Origin: Paenibacillus sp. FSL W8-0186 | GTDB taxonomy: Bacteria; Bacillota; Bacilli; Paenibacillales; Paenibacillaceae | DNA: 64,000 bases | Direction of reading: 5' to 3' | Assembly (NCBI RefSeq): GCF_037969765.1 | Contig: NZ_CP150207.1 | Coordinates: 2,714,001 to 2,778,000 of the forward strand | In this document: positions 1 to 9,379 of the stretch, one piece after another | Position numbering within the stretch: the first letter of the stretch is position 1 | Layout: the number at the start of each line of letters is the position of its first letter | Translations under genes and position numbers: made by a program | Notes under the pieces: generated by a model | Databases searched by the model: none | Seen by the model: the letters and a program-made list of their open reading frames with translations, nothing else | What the model was told of the DNA's origin: nothing

Positions 1-734
1 CGGTCATCTATTTGCTAGACGGAAATGCGCTATTTGCTACTATGGTGGATGCTGTCCGTGCACAATCCCGTGTACAGAAGAAAACCGGTGTGTCTCCCGC
101 CGTTGTGATCGGCATCGGCTATCCGGGCGATGCGCTATTTGATCCTGCGCGCTACTATGATTACACGATGCCGACGCAGCCTGATCAGATCATTCCCGGA
201 CCGGAGGGCAAGCCTTGGCCCGAGCTGGGCGGCGTCAGTGAGTTCATTGATTTCATCGAGCAGGATCTGAAGCCGGAGGTGGAACGCCAATTTCCCATTG
301 ATGGCGGCAGGCAGGCCGTACTGGGGCATTCCCTTGGCGGCTTATTCGTGCTGCAGGCTCTGTTCGATCAACCGCATTTATTTCAGAACTATATTGCTGG
401 CAGTCCCTCAATTCATTGGAACAAATCCTATATGGCTGAAGCGGAGCAGAGATTTGTATCCCGTATGGGGCAGGGAGCTGGGCAGGCGGATAGCTCAAGC
501 AGGCCCCAAAAGCTGAGCTTGCTGATTACAGCAGGGGAGCTGGAGCAGTCACATCCCAGCCGAATGGTCGAGAACGCGAGCGGGCTCGCTGACCGACTGG
601 CGAAGCTGGCTGAGCAGGGATCTGAGCTGCGCGTGGAATATTGCGAGTTTGCCGGGGAGAGCCACATCTCGGTGCTGCCCGCCTTGATCAGCCGTGCGGT
701 TCGCTTTGCACTCGTTCAAGCAGCAAACGGCTAG
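1..734 (+). CDS. alpha/beta-hydrolase esterase, Fes/IroE/BesA-like (5' end missing)
   Basis: The reading frame is open to the window edge (first full codon at base 3) and starts with the esterase-D type strand VIYLLDGNALF, so the true start lies upstream. The nucleophile elbow GHSLGG (bases about 325-342) and a late His in GESHISVLP are the Ser and His expected of this fold. The family (IroE, Fes, BesA and relatives) cleaves ester bonds, often of tri-catecholate siderophores. An ABC exporter gene follows about 220 bp downstream, which would suit a siderophore role, but nothing in the window proves the substrate. It could equally be a general carboxylesterase of the same fold. Confidence 0.8.
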   Translation, partial: VIYLLDGNALFATMVDAVRAQSRVQKKTGVSPAVVIGIGYPGDALFDPARYYDYTMPTQPDQIIPGPEGKPWPELGGVSEFIDFIEQDLKPEVERQFPIDGGRQAVLGHSLGGLFVLQALFDQPHLFQNYIAGSPSIHWNKSYMAEAEQRFVSRMGQGAGQADSSSRPQKLSLLITAGELEQSHPSRMVENASGLADRLAKLAEQGSELRVEYCEFAGESHISVLPALISRAVRFALVQAANG

Positions 735-945
735 CTGCGGCAAGCTAACGTGTGAAAGCAGCTTCTATGAGAATCGTTCAGTTTGTACAAATACGATTTC
801 GCAAATGTGTATTGTAGCTTCGAGCAACGTGGGTTACAATGGCATTAATATTTGGCCGTCACCTCCAGGTTTGAAGGAGAGGGGCGGCCATTCCGGAATC
901 TCCAGCCTAGCTGCTGTGAAAAAAATAAAATAGAGAGGGGCTGGA

Positions 946-957
946 ATGAGCCAATGA
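946..957 (+). promoter_or_regulatory. three-codon upstream ORF overlapping the ABC exporter start
   Basis: ATG AGC CAA TGA lies 5 nt after the SD-like AGAGGGG (934-940), while the exporter ATG at 954 is 13 nt away and overlaps the TGA. A ribosome loading here could re-initiate directly on the exporter gene. This is seen in the sequence, but its use is inference. Confidence 0.35.
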
Positions 958-2693
958 GTATGATGATTCGCCGTTTTTTTGCTTACTACCGGCCCTATAA
1001 GGGCTTGTTCCTGCTTGATTTCGGCTGCGCCTTGATCGCCGGCCTGCTGGAGCTGGGTTTTCCTTTGGTCGTAAACCGGTTTGTGGATGATTTACTGCCC
1101 AATGAAGAATGGAATCTGATCGTTTGGGCATCGCTGGGATTGCTGGCATTATATCTGTTAAATACGGTTCTGATGTATATCGTCAACTACTGGGGGCATA
1201 TGCTCGGGATAAATATTGAGACGGATATGCGCAAGAAGCTGTTTGATCATATTCAGAAACTAAGCTTCCGTTTTTTTGATAACACGAAGACAGGGCATCT
1301 GATGTCGAGACTGACGAACGACATGATGCAAATTGGCGAAATGGCTCACCATGGACCTGAGGATCTGTTCATAGCCGTCATGACGCTGGCCGGTTCTTTT
1401 ACGCTCATGCTTACGATTAACTGGAAGCTGGCGGTTCTCACCTTTGTTGTCGTTCCCGTCATCATTTGGCTTGTCGTGTATTTTAACGGCAAAATGACCA
1501 AGGCGATTCATCAGCTCTTCACCGACGTGGGCGACTTTAACGCTCGTGTCGAAGATAACGTCGGCGGAATTCGCGTTGTTCAGGCGTTTGCGAACGAAGA
1601 GCATGAGAAGGAAAGATTCGCTGTGAATAACGGACGATTCCGTCTGACGAAATTGTTCTCCTATAAGCTGATCGCCAAGAACAGTGCCATCAGTTACATG
1701 ATGATGCGCCTGGTGACGCTGTTCGTCATGGTTTGCGGTACGTGGTTCGTTATTCGCGGGCAGTTGTCCTATGGCGAATTTGTCGGCTTCTTGCTGCTGA
1801 CGAACGTCTTCTTCCGGCCGATTGAGAAAATCAATGCAATCATCGAGAGCTACCCGCAAGGCTTCGCGGGCTTTAAGCGCTATGTCGAGCTGCTCGATAC
1901 CGAACCGGATATTGCGGATAGGCCGGATGCCGTGGAGATCGGCGAACTGCGGAGGGAGATTCGCTATGAGGGTGTGTCCTTCGGATACGATAGCGAATCG
2001 TCTGTACTGAGCAATATTAACCTGACGATTCGTCAAGGCGAGACGGTGGCCTTTGTCGGGCCATCTGGTGCCGGCAAGACGACATTGTGCAGCCTGCTGC
2101 CGCGTTTCTATGAAGTGCAGTCAGGAGCGATTACAATAGACGGCGTAGACATTCGGGACATCAAGATGCAGTCGCTGCGCCATCAGATCGGGATCGTGCA
2201 GCAGGACGTGTATTTATTTGCAGGAACTATTCGCGAAAATATACTATACGGCAAGCTGAACGCATCGGAAGAGGAGATCTGGGAGGCGGCGCGCCGGGCC
2301 CGTCTGGACGAATTTATCCGATCCCAGCCTGACGGCATGGAGACGGTTATCGGTGAACGGGGCGTGAAGCTGTCCGGCGGACAGAAGCAGCGTCTCGCGA
2401 TCGCGCGGATGTTCCTCAAGAATCCGCCGATTCTCATTCTGGATGAAGCGACTTCAGCGCTGGATACGGAGACGGAGCAGGTCATTCAGCAATCACTGGC
2501 CGAATTGTCTAAAGGCCGTACGACGCTCGTAATCGCCCACCGGCTGGCAACGATCAAAAATGCCGACCGCATCGTCGTCGTCAACGAGGAGGGTATTGCC
2601 GAGCAGGGAACGCATGAGGAGCTGCTCGCAGCTCGCGGCCCGTACAGCCGTTTGCATCAAGCGCAGTTTCAAAGCGCGGTCGGAGCTCTGTAA
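954..2693 (+). CDS. ABC exporter, fused permease and ATPase subunit (MdlB/MsbA-like)
   Basis: The 579-residue protein has an N-terminal six-helix exporter domain (about residues 15-300) and a C-terminal nucleotide-binding domain. The ATPase shows Walker A GPSGAGKTT near residue 370, signature LSGGQKQR near 473, Walker B ILILDEA near 494 and the H-loop in IAHRLAT. It should act as a homodimer, or pair with a distant half-transporter, to export an amphipathic compound across the membrane. The frame is open from base 852, but the ATG at 954 gives the normal family N-terminus. A three-codon ORF at 946-957 overlaps this start as ATGA and has the better-spaced SD (934-940), so translation may be coupled. 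The substrate is unknown. Confidence 0.9.
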   Translation: MSMMIRRFFAYYRPYKGLFLLDFGCALIAGLLELGFPLVVNRFVDDLLPNEEWNLIVWASLGLLALYLLNTVLMYIVNYWGHMLGINIETDMRKKLFDHIQKLSFRFFDNTKTGHLMSRLTNDMMQIGEMAHHGPEDLFIAVMTLAGSFTLMLTINWKLAVLTFVVVPVIIWLVVYFNGKMTKAIHQLFTDVGDFNARVEDNVGGIRVVQAFANEEHEKERFAVNNGRFRLTKLFSYKLIAKNSAISYMMMRLVTLFVMVCGTWFVIRGQLSYGEFVGFLLLTNVFFRPIEKINAIIESYPQGFAGFKRYVELLDTEPDIADRPDAVEIGELRREIRYEGVSFGYDSESSVLSNINLTIRQGETVAFVGPSGAGKTTLCSLLPRFYEVQSGAITIDGVDIRDIKMQSLRHQIGIVQQDVYLFAGTIRENILYGKLNASEEEIWEAARRARLDEFIRSQPDGMETVIGERGVKLSGGQKQRLAIARMFLKNPPILILDEATSALDTETEQVIQQSLAELSKGRTTLVIAHRLATIKNADRIVVVNEEGIAEQGTHEELLAARGPYSRLHQAQFQSAVGAL

Positions 2694-2745
2694 TGCGGCT
2701 TATCTAGGTAAGCATGCTATACCGTACCAACTATATTGGATATGA

Positions 2746-2777
2746 AGAATCCGCATTGGATGCGGATTCTTTTTTTT
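2746..2777 (+). terminator. rho-independent terminator of the ABC exporter
   Basis: A 10-bp perfect stem (AGAATCCGCA with TGCGGATTCT) and a 5-nt loop are followed by a run of eight T. Confidence 0.9.
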
Positions 2778-2929
2778 GCGATGGAGGCTTACATAGAGTT
2801 CTTGGGAAGTGAATCGGAATGTCTCTGCCCACACTTTCATACGAATATTATTGGCCCGTTGAACGAAACCGGTACTCTCAGCGTATTATCTATGATTTGC
2901 CATTATAACTAGGATTGAGAGGGAGAGAG

Positions 2930-5035
2930 ATGAACAAAAAAGGACGTATCGCCGTATCGATCATGCTTGCCGCGAGCCTGCTCATGCCGATAGGAAGTGT
3001 GGCGGCAGACAGTGGGATTGGGACAGAGTATGAGAGCACCAAGCAGCATTTCAACCGGGATTACAAGGTTACTAGAGATACTGCTTCCAGGAAGGCTAAG
3101 CTGCTGGTAGAATCCTATGACACAAACAGTGTGCAGTATGCGCTGATCGATCAGGGGGACATCGTAATTTCCGGGGTAGCCAGCAAAGATGCGGGGAAGG
3201 GAAAGGCTGAGATATCCGCCACGACGATGTATGGCATCGGGTCCACCAGTAAAATGTTTGCCGCCGCTGCAGTTATGAAGCTAGTTGATGAGGGCAAGGT
3301 AGATTTGGACGTTCCCGTCGTCAACTACATTACGGATTTCAAAATGAAAGACCCGCGCTATAAGCAAATCACGCCGCGCATGCTGCTGAATCACTCTTCC
3401 GGGCTGCAGGGGGGCGCCCTTAGCAATACGTTTTTGTTCGAGGATAACGACACTTACGCGCATGATCAGTTATTGGCACAGCTTGCCGAGCAGAATTTGA
3501 AAGCTGACCCGGGCGCATTCTCTGTATATTGCAATGACGGCTTCACGCTGGCTGAAATTTTAGTTGAGCGTGTCAGCGGGCTCAGCTTCACGGATTATAT
3601 CCACACGGCCTTTACAAAGCCCTTAAATATGAAGCATACGAAAACGCCGCAGGATCATGTTAAAACAAGCCAGTCGGCACCGTTATACTTTCCGGTATAT
3701 CCAGGGCGGCTGCCAAATGAAACTGTCAATGTCATCGGTTCGGGCGGTATTTATTCTACCGCAGAGGACTTGGTAAAATTCTCGCAAATATTTACGGGTC
3801 AGGTCGATTCGATCATCAGTAAAAAATCGGTCAAAGCGATGCAGCAGGAAGAATACAGAAGAGGATTGTGGCCTAAGGAAGCGGATTCGGCGTTTGGGTT
3901 CGGGCTTGGCTGGGACACGGTAAATATGTTCCCGTTCAGCGAATACGGCATTCAGGCGCTGTCCAAGGGTGGTGACACGATGCTGTACCATGCTTCCCTC
4001 GTGGTGCTTCCAGAACATAATATGGCTGCCGCCGTGGTCTCATCAGGCGGGAGCAGCATGACAGATCAATTGCTTGCCAATGAAATCCTCCTTAGCGCGC
4101 TTCACGAAAAAGGTGTTATTCCTGAACTGAAACCGGAGAAGTCGCATGGAATCCCTGTCAAGGCGGCCATGCCGAAAGAGGCTGCTGAGCATGCCGGCAT
4201 CTACGGAGTGAGCAACGCACTAATGAAGGTGGACATTACCGAAGATAACGAAATGATTGTATCCGTACTTAATATACCGGATTATCCGATCGAGAAGTAT
4301 GTCTACACGGCGGATGGTTCTTTTGTAAAAGAGGATGGCAGCACCAAGGCGAGTTTTGTTCATGAACAGAACGGGCGCACCTATCTATGGCTCAGAGCCT
4401 ATTCCACGCTGCCTGGCTTAGGGCAGACGGCGATATCTCATTATGCCGCCGAGAAGCTGGAGGCGCATTCCTTGTCAGCCGAGGCACAAGCGGCTTGGAA
4501 GGAAAGGGCCGGGAAGAAATATTTCGCGGTTAATGAGAAGTATTCCTCTATTTTGTATTTGGCAATGATGCCTGTCCAGACTGTGGAGATATTCCCGGAG
4601 GCGCCGAATTACTTGCTCAACCGCAAAATGATCGATGCGAACAGAGCGGTCAGCGAGCTGCAAATTCCAGCCATGGGCGGAAGAGATACGATGGATTATA
4701 ATTTCTTCAGCCAGAGCGGGCTGGAGTATTTAGAAATCGGTGGAAGCTTGTTTGTTCGCGAAGAAGCCGTCAAACCGCTTTATCTTGGTTCTCGTTCCTT
4801 CCTCACTATTCAAGATAAAGGATATGCGAGATGGCTCTCCGTTCCCGATGCAGCGGCCGGCAAGACAATGAAGGTAACAGTGCCCTCCAATGCTTCGTTT
4901 GCCGTCTATGATGAGCATGGGATCTGCTTGAACTTCGAACGCGTCAGCGGCAGCAATACCGTAAAACTGCCGAACAACGGCACGATTGTATTTGCGGGCG
5001 ATAAAGGGGCAAAATTCCAGATCGAGTTGAATTGA
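2930..5035 (+). CDS. secreted serine hydrolase, class C beta-lactamase/DD-peptidase-like
   Basis: The 701-residue protein begins with a signal peptide (KKGR, then a hydrophobic stretch, cleavage probably after VAA near residue 26). The penicillin-binding fold follows: S105-T-S-K108 is the SxxK nucleophile motif, Y200-C-N202 is the YxN motif, and SKGG in the later part is the likely third motif. Members hydrolyse beta-lactams, D-amino-acid peptides or esters outside the cell. About 250 extra C-terminal residues form an accessory region that I do not recognise. An in-frame TTG exists at 2915, but the ATG at 2930 is preceded by the purine-rich GAGAGGGAGAGAG. The gene stands alone between two terminators. 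Confidence 0.85.
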   Translation: MNKKGRIAVSIMLAASLLMPIGSVAADSGIGTEYESTKQHFNRDYKVTRDTASRKAKLLVESYDTNSVQYALIDQGDIVISGVASKDAGKGKAEISATTMYGIGSTSKMFAAAAVMKLVDEGKVDLDVPVVNYITDFKMKDPRYKQITPRMLLNHSSGLQGGALSNTFLFEDNDTYAHDQLLAQLAEQNLKADPGAFSVYCNDGFTLAEILVERVSGLSFTDYIHTAFTKPLNMKHTKTPQDHVKTSQSAPLYFPVYPGRLPNETVNVIGSGGIYSTAEDLVKFSQIFTGQVDSIISKKSVKAMQQEEYRRGLWPKEADSAFGFGLGWDTVNMFPFSEYGIQALSKGGDTMLYHASLVVLPEHNMAAAVVSSGGSSMTDQLLANEILLSALHEKGVIPELKPEKSHGIPVKAAMPKEAAEHAGIYGVSNALMKVDITEDNEMIVSVLNIPDYPIEKYVYTADGSFVKEDGSTKASFVHEQNGRTYLWLRAYSTLPGLGQTAISHYAAEKLEAHSLSAEAQAAWKERAGKKYFAVNEKYSSILYLAMMPVQTVEIFPEAPNYLLNRKMIDANRAVSELQIPAMGGRDTMDYNFFSQSGLEYLEIGGSLFVREEAVKPLYLGSRSFLTIQDKGYARWLSVPDAAAGKTMKVTVPSNASFAVYDEHGICLNFERVSGSNTVKLPNNGTIVFAGDKGAKFQIELN

Positions 5036-5050
5036 ATTTAAGAGATCAGT

Positions 5051-5091
5051 AAAAAAAGGATGGGCTGATAAATGATCAGCCCATCCTTTTT
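5051..5091. terminator. bidirectional rho-independent terminator
   Basis: A long stem (GGATGGGCTGAT with ATCAGCCCATCC) is flanked by seven A on the left and five T on the right. It sits between the convergent serine hydrolase and glycosyltransferase genes and serves both. Confidence 0.9.
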
Positions 5092-5828
5092 CATGCGTTT
5101 TTAGCAACGATCCCATTGCCTTGATAGCTCCATTTGCGATTAAACCGGGCTTCGCTGTGCACCCAATACTGCTTGATCGCTTCCTCTCGTTCCGGATTGG
5201 GGTAGTATTCATGATAAATCGTACTGTCTGGACAGAACAATATTTTGTAACCGCAATAAATGGCGTTAAAGCAATAGTCCGTTTCTTCAAAATAGTGAAA
5301 GTATTGTTCATCTAATAAACCGAGGTTATCCAGTAATTTCCTCTTTAATAAAAAACAAGCTCCGTTTACTGCCAGACATTCTCTGGTTTCTTCCAAGATC
5401 CCTGGTTCATTGGGACATAAAAAGTAAGGAGAGGTCCAATCCATGTTCGTCCCGACACCGACTAATTGGTTGGAGCTATTTATTAATTTGGGAGCGACGA
5501 CCGCTGTTTGTTCATCCCTCCATAGGGCGTCAATTAGAGGCGGCAGCCAATCTTTCGTTACGAATACGTCGGGATTCATAATCACGATCGTTTCTGAGGA
5601 ACCGTTCACGATGCCGAGGTTAACCGCGCTGGCGAACCCCTTGTTTCGGCCGTTTTGGATCAGCTTGATATCGGGGAAGCTTTGTAAGTACTCCATAGTA
5701 CCGTCTGTACTCCCGTTATCGACAACGATGATGGCATAGTCAGATGGCGTATATGTTCTTATGGCATCAAGGCAACGCTGAATGTAAGAGGCTGAATTGT
5801 AGGTTACAATCACGAGATCTGTCTGCAC
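5091..5828 (-). CDS. glycosyltransferase family 2
   Basis: The 245-residue protein is a GT-A fold enzyme. It starts TDLVIVTYNSASYI, has the nucleotide-binding VVDNGSTDGT near residue 38, and ends its catalytic part with a FEETDYCFNA segment typical of rhamnosyl- and related transferases. It lacks membrane segments, so it acts at the inner membrane face or in the cytosol. The start is GTG at 5828, with AGAAAGGGCG about 8 nt upstream. It is the first of a run of sugar genes but is transcribed away from the others. Donor and acceptor cannot be read from the sequence. Confidence 0.85.
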   Translation of the reverse strand: MQTDLVIVTYNSASYIQRCLDAIRTYTPSDYAIIVVDNGSTDGTMEYLQSFPDIKLIQNGRNKGFASAVNLGIVNGSSETIVIMNPDVFVTKDWLPPLIDALWRDEQTAVVAPKLINSSNQLVGVGTNMDWTSPYFLCPNEPGILEETRECLAVNGACFLLKRKLLDNLGLLDEQYFHYFEETDYCFNAIYCGYKILFCPDSTIYHEYYPNPEREEAIKQYWVHSEARFNRKWSYQGNGIVAKNA

Positions 5829-6028
5829 AAGATATCGCCCTTTCTGTATTCAATCTCATTTAGGTTCAATATTTCTTCAACATATGCGCCGGGAGCGGCA
5901 AATGATTGAGGCAGTCAACCATTTTCGGTCAATAGTTGTTTTGTGCAGTAAAAGGGCAAATGCCGATGTTCCCCTTCAAACTAGGGGAATAGACTGTGAA
6001 TTATATGATATTTGGAGTGTGGTGACAG

Positions 6029-6763
6029 ATGACTATTACGGTAATTACACCCGTTTTGAACGAGGAGACTTTTTTGAGGCTATTTCTGGAGAGGGTGACG
6101 TCCTTTGCCGACGAGATTCTTATCGTTGATGGGGGAAGCAGTGATAATTCCATCTCCATTATCAAGTCATTTATGAGGAAGCACAACATTCGCTTATTTA
6201 GCAATAAACAGGGAACTGCTTATACGGATGAATGGAATGAATCTGAAGTTAGAAATTTTTTGGTGGATCAGGCGCAGGGTGAATGGATCGCCAATATTGA
6301 TGCGGATGAAATATTCGATGATGCCTTCGAATCGGTCATCCCCGGCATATTAGCCCATACGACCGCCCAGGTGTTGAGATTCCCGATTATCAATTTCTGG
6401 AAGGACCCATGGACGGTGCGCGTTAATGCACCCAATGACGAGAGATGGTCGAATGATATCATCCGTATGTGGCGAAACGGGATCGGCATACGTTATCGTG
6501 ACCAGAAACATCACTGTACACTTAAGGGGCCCGAAAGCGACATTTGGGCGCTGCCGTCTGAACGCATTGAAGTACCCATTTATCATTATCATTATGCCTT
6601 CGGGAAGAAATTCAAATTTAACGACAATCGCCGTGGAGATGTTAATTTATATGACAATATAGGCGACCCGGACTGGTCGTTCCAGCACGGCGAATATGAG
6701 ATCAGAACTGTACCATTCTCGGGGCAGCATCCCCGAACCATTCGCAATTATTTAGGAATTTAG
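6029..6763 (+). CDS. glycosyltransferase family 2
   Basis: The 244-residue GT-A enzyme has ITVITPVLNEE at the N-terminus, ILIVDGGSSDNS near residue 30 and the metal-binding DxD-like NIDADE near residue 90. This arrangement resembles spore- or surface-glycan transferases with short C-termini rich in His, Trp and Tyr (IYHYHYAFGKKF). The start ATG at 6029 follows a GGAGTGTGGTG purine stretch. It is the first gene of the plus-strand glycan operon; the next gene begins 24 bp after its stop. Confidence 0.85.
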   Translation: MTITVITPVLNEETFLRLFLERVTSFADEILIVDGGSSDNSISIIKSFMRKHNIRLFSNKQGTAYTDEWNESEVRNFLVDQAQGEWIANIDADEIFDDAFESVIPGILAHTTAQVLRFPIINFWKDPWTVRVNAPNDERWSNDIIRMWRNGIGIRYRDQKHHCTLKGPESDIWALPSERIEVPIYHYHYAFGKKFKFNDNRRGDVNLYDNIGDPDWSFQHGEYEIRTVPFSGQHPRTIRNYLGI

Positions 6764-6787
6764 ACCAAGGCGGAAAGGTGGATCAAT

Positions 6788-9379
6788 GTGTACACGAGAG
6801 AGCAGCGAAGGTTATTAAGAATGTTAAGCGGGGCCATTCGATGGAAGAAAGGCAGACGACGGGCAAGACTACAAAGAAGGGCATTGCTGCGTAAAATACA
6901 GTACTGGGAAGCGACAAAAGACAAGAGGATTCAAGCCAAGCAGAATCGGGACACTGAAAATTTACCAAGTCCCGTTTTGCCAATAGCCCCGCCTATTGTT
7001 CCGGTTAAACCGGCTTCCCCAGCGGACAGCGGGGTGTTGACTGAAAATTCAATCAGACCAGTGTCACCAGTGTCCTTATATGAACCTCCAAAAAATGATT
7101 ATAAGCTGAAACCGTTGAATTCTTCACTAGATCCCAACAATATCACTCTGTTTCGTTTTCCGATTATTGACTGGGGTTACCGATGGCAAAGGCCGCAGCA
7201 CATTTGTCAGCAGTTCGCCAGACATGGGTACAGGGTATTTTATTTCGCGATTGAAACGATGCCGATCGGCAGTGTAGAGGCTACATTTGAGGACGTTCAA
7301 GCCGCGCTGCAGATTCGAGAGGCGGAGGAGAATGTCTGGCTTGTTCAATTGTGCTCGCATAACAGTCTTAACGCTTATCGCGATACCATCGATCATCCGC
7401 TCGATAAACGATACATGAAATGGTCGATTGAGGCCCTGAAGCAAAAGTTCAATATCGGACAAACGGCATCCATCGTCGATCTTCCGTTCTGGTCCATGCT
7501 TGTATTTGATCTGAAGGATAATAAAGTCATTTATGATTGCATGGATGAACATGCCGGATTCTCGAATACATCCGACGAGCTGCTCGCGCTGGAGCCTACT
7601 CTAATGAACCGGGCAGATGCCGTCGTTGCTTCGTCCGGTGTGCTCTATCAAAAAGCGCGGAATCTAAATCCGTCTGTTCATTTAATCCCCAATGCGGGGG
7701 AATTTGAACATTTTTCCGTGAAGCCCAGCTACAGGCCTATTGATATAGCGAAGGTTAATCAACCGATTGTCGGGTATATTGGCGCCATTGCTGACTGGTT
7801 TGACATGGCATTGGTGTATGAGCTTGCAAAAAGCAATCCGGATTGGAATTTCGTATTGGTTGGCGATACGTACTATAGCGATACCTCAAACATAGAGAAG
7901 CTGCAAAATGTGTTTCTCCTAGGCGAGAAACAGTATCATGAGCTGCCGGCATACCTGCATGCTTTTGATGTCTGCATCATTCCGTTTCTTATCAATTCCC
8001 TGACATTGGCAACAAATCCGGTAAAAATATACGAATACCTGTCTGCAGGCAAACCCGTCGTATCCACACCGCTGCCAGAGCTCGCCCCGATGAACGAATA
8101 TGTGTCTCTTGCAAGCGGGCCGAAGGAATTTGAAGCAGCTATCGCTAGAGGACTTCAAGAGAATGGTGAAGAGCAAGCAAGAGCAAGGGAGAAGCGCCGG
8201 CAATTTGCAGCTGAGAATACGTGGGAACACCGGTACAAGGACTTTCACTCCATTGTTCTTACCGCGCTTTATCCAAAAGTCAGTGTCATTATCGTGACTC
8301 ACAATAATTGGACCTTCACGGAACGCTGCTTAAATAGTTTGCTGCGGCATACCGCTTATCCTAGATTTGAAATCATAGTGGTCGATAATGCATCTACCGA
8401 CGAGACGTCAGCCCGCTTGCTGCAGCTGAGTTATCCCGACATTAAAACGATTCTGTTATCTGAAAACAATGGCTTCGCTGAAGGAAATAATATTGGAATT
8501 TTGAATGCAACCGGGGATTATGTCGTATTGTTGAATAACGATACGATCGTATCCAAAGATTGGCTGCCTCGTTTACTGCGTCCTTTCAAGACAGACCCGC
8601 AAATCGCAGCCGTTGGTCCCATGTCCAACTATGTTGGGAATGACCAGAGGCTTGATTTCTTTGTTGGAGATGAAATCCAAGGTGCAAACGAAGTTTGGCT
8701 TGATGAATTTTATGAGCTGTACGACCGAAGAATGAGATATACGGAAATGCTTGGTTTCTTCTGCGTTGCGATCAAGAAGGAGATATTCAAGAAATTAGGT
8801 TCACTGGATAAGAATTTTGGAACGGGCATGTTTGAGGACGATGATTTCTGCCTGCGGATGCGGCACGCTGGCTATAGACTAGCCGTGGCGGAGGATGCTT
8901 TTGTGTATCACAAGGGCAGCGCAACTTTTAACCAGTGGGATGAGGAGCAGAAGAACAGTTTGTTTCACCATAACCAATCCTATTTCGAAAGTAAGTGGGG
9001 CATAAATTGGTCGCCGCATAAGATGCCTCTATCATTATTTGTCAACATCTCCGATCCGGATAAAATTGCAGAAATTGTCGCAGCTAATCCCAAAATACCT
9101 GTATTTGCTTCCTGTCCTGAGGAATGGAAGAATCCGCAGGAAGAGTGGCAGCGCAAACTGCTGCAACAATGCAACGGGGATTCGCTTGTCATTGCCCGCG
9201 TGGGAAGTTATTTGGGCCAACCGATTCATGGAATTCGCAAGATTGGGCCGGACTTGTATTTTACGAATAATATAGAGTTATTGCAGAAGATAAAGTTCAA
9301 GCATATTTATGACTTTAGACCATTCGCGCCTGGGGGTGAGCTCATTGGTAACGAGCTTAGACTACTTACAAGCGTCTAG
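6788..9379 (+). CDS. two-domain glycosyltransferase (GT4-like followed by GT2)
   Basis: The 863-residue protein opens with about 55 very basic residues and a Pro-rich linker. A GT-B (GT4-like) domain follows at about 115-490, opening near ITLFRFPIIDWGYRWQRPQH, with GYIGAIADWFD and YEYLSAGKPVVSTPLPE as its nucleotide-sugar parts. A GT-A (GT2) domain occupies about 497-750, with VSVIIVTHNNW, VVDNASTDET, LLNNDT and EDDDFCLRMR. About 110 residues of unknown fold end the protein. Such fusions usually add two consecutive sugars to one acceptor. The start is GTG at 6788 after AAGGTGG. The basic head could hold the enzyme to the membrane or an anionic acceptor; that is inference. Confidence 0.85.
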   Translation: MYTREQRRLLRMLSGAIRWKKGRRRARLQRRALLRKIQYWEATKDKRIQAKQNRDTENLPSPVLPIAPPIVPVKPASPADSGVLTENSIRPVSPVSLYEPPKNDYKLKPLNSSLDPNNITLFRFPIIDWGYRWQRPQHICQQFARHGYRVFYFAIETMPIGSVEATFEDVQAALQIREAEENVWLVQLCSHNSLNAYRDTIDHPLDKRYMKWSIEALKQKFNIGQTASIVDLPFWSMLVFDLKDNKVIYDCMDEHAGFSNTSDELLALEPTLMNRADAVVASSGVLYQKARNLNPSVHLIPNAGEFEHFSVKPSYRPIDIAKVNQPIVGYIGAIADWFDMALVYELAKSNPDWNFVLVGDTYYSDTSNIEKLQNVFLLGEKQYHELPAYLHAFDVCIIPFLINSLTLATNPVKIYEYLSAGKPVVSTPLPELAPMNEYVSLASGPKEFEAAIARGLQENGEEQARAREKRRQFAAENTWEHRYKDFHSIVLTALYPKVSVIIVTHNNWTFTERCLNSLLRHTAYPRFEIIVVDNASTDETSARLLQLSYPDIKTILLSENNGFAEGNNIGILNATGDYVVLLNNDTIVSKDWLPRLLRPFKTDPQIAAVGPMSNYVGNDQRLDFFVGDEIQGANEVWLDEFYELYDRRMRYTEMLGFFCVAIKKEIFKKLGSLDKNFGTGMFEDDDFCLRMRHAGYRLAVAEDAFVYHKGSATFNQWDEEQKNSLFHHNQSYFESKWGINWSPHKMPLSLFVNISDPDKIAEIVAANPKIPVFASCPEEWKNPQEEWQRKLLQQCNGDSLVIARVGSYLGQPIHGIRKIGPDLYFTNNIELLQKIKFKHIYDFRPFAPGGELIGNELRLLTSV

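Noticed and set aside
1260..2036. 258-codon open frame on the minus strand inside the ABC exporter
   Set aside because: Antisense shadow of a strongly conserved gene, no SD and no family resemblance.
5884..6129. 81-codon frame overlapping the glycosyltransferase start at 6029
   Set aside because: Overlaps the clear GT2 start in another frame and has no recognisable content.
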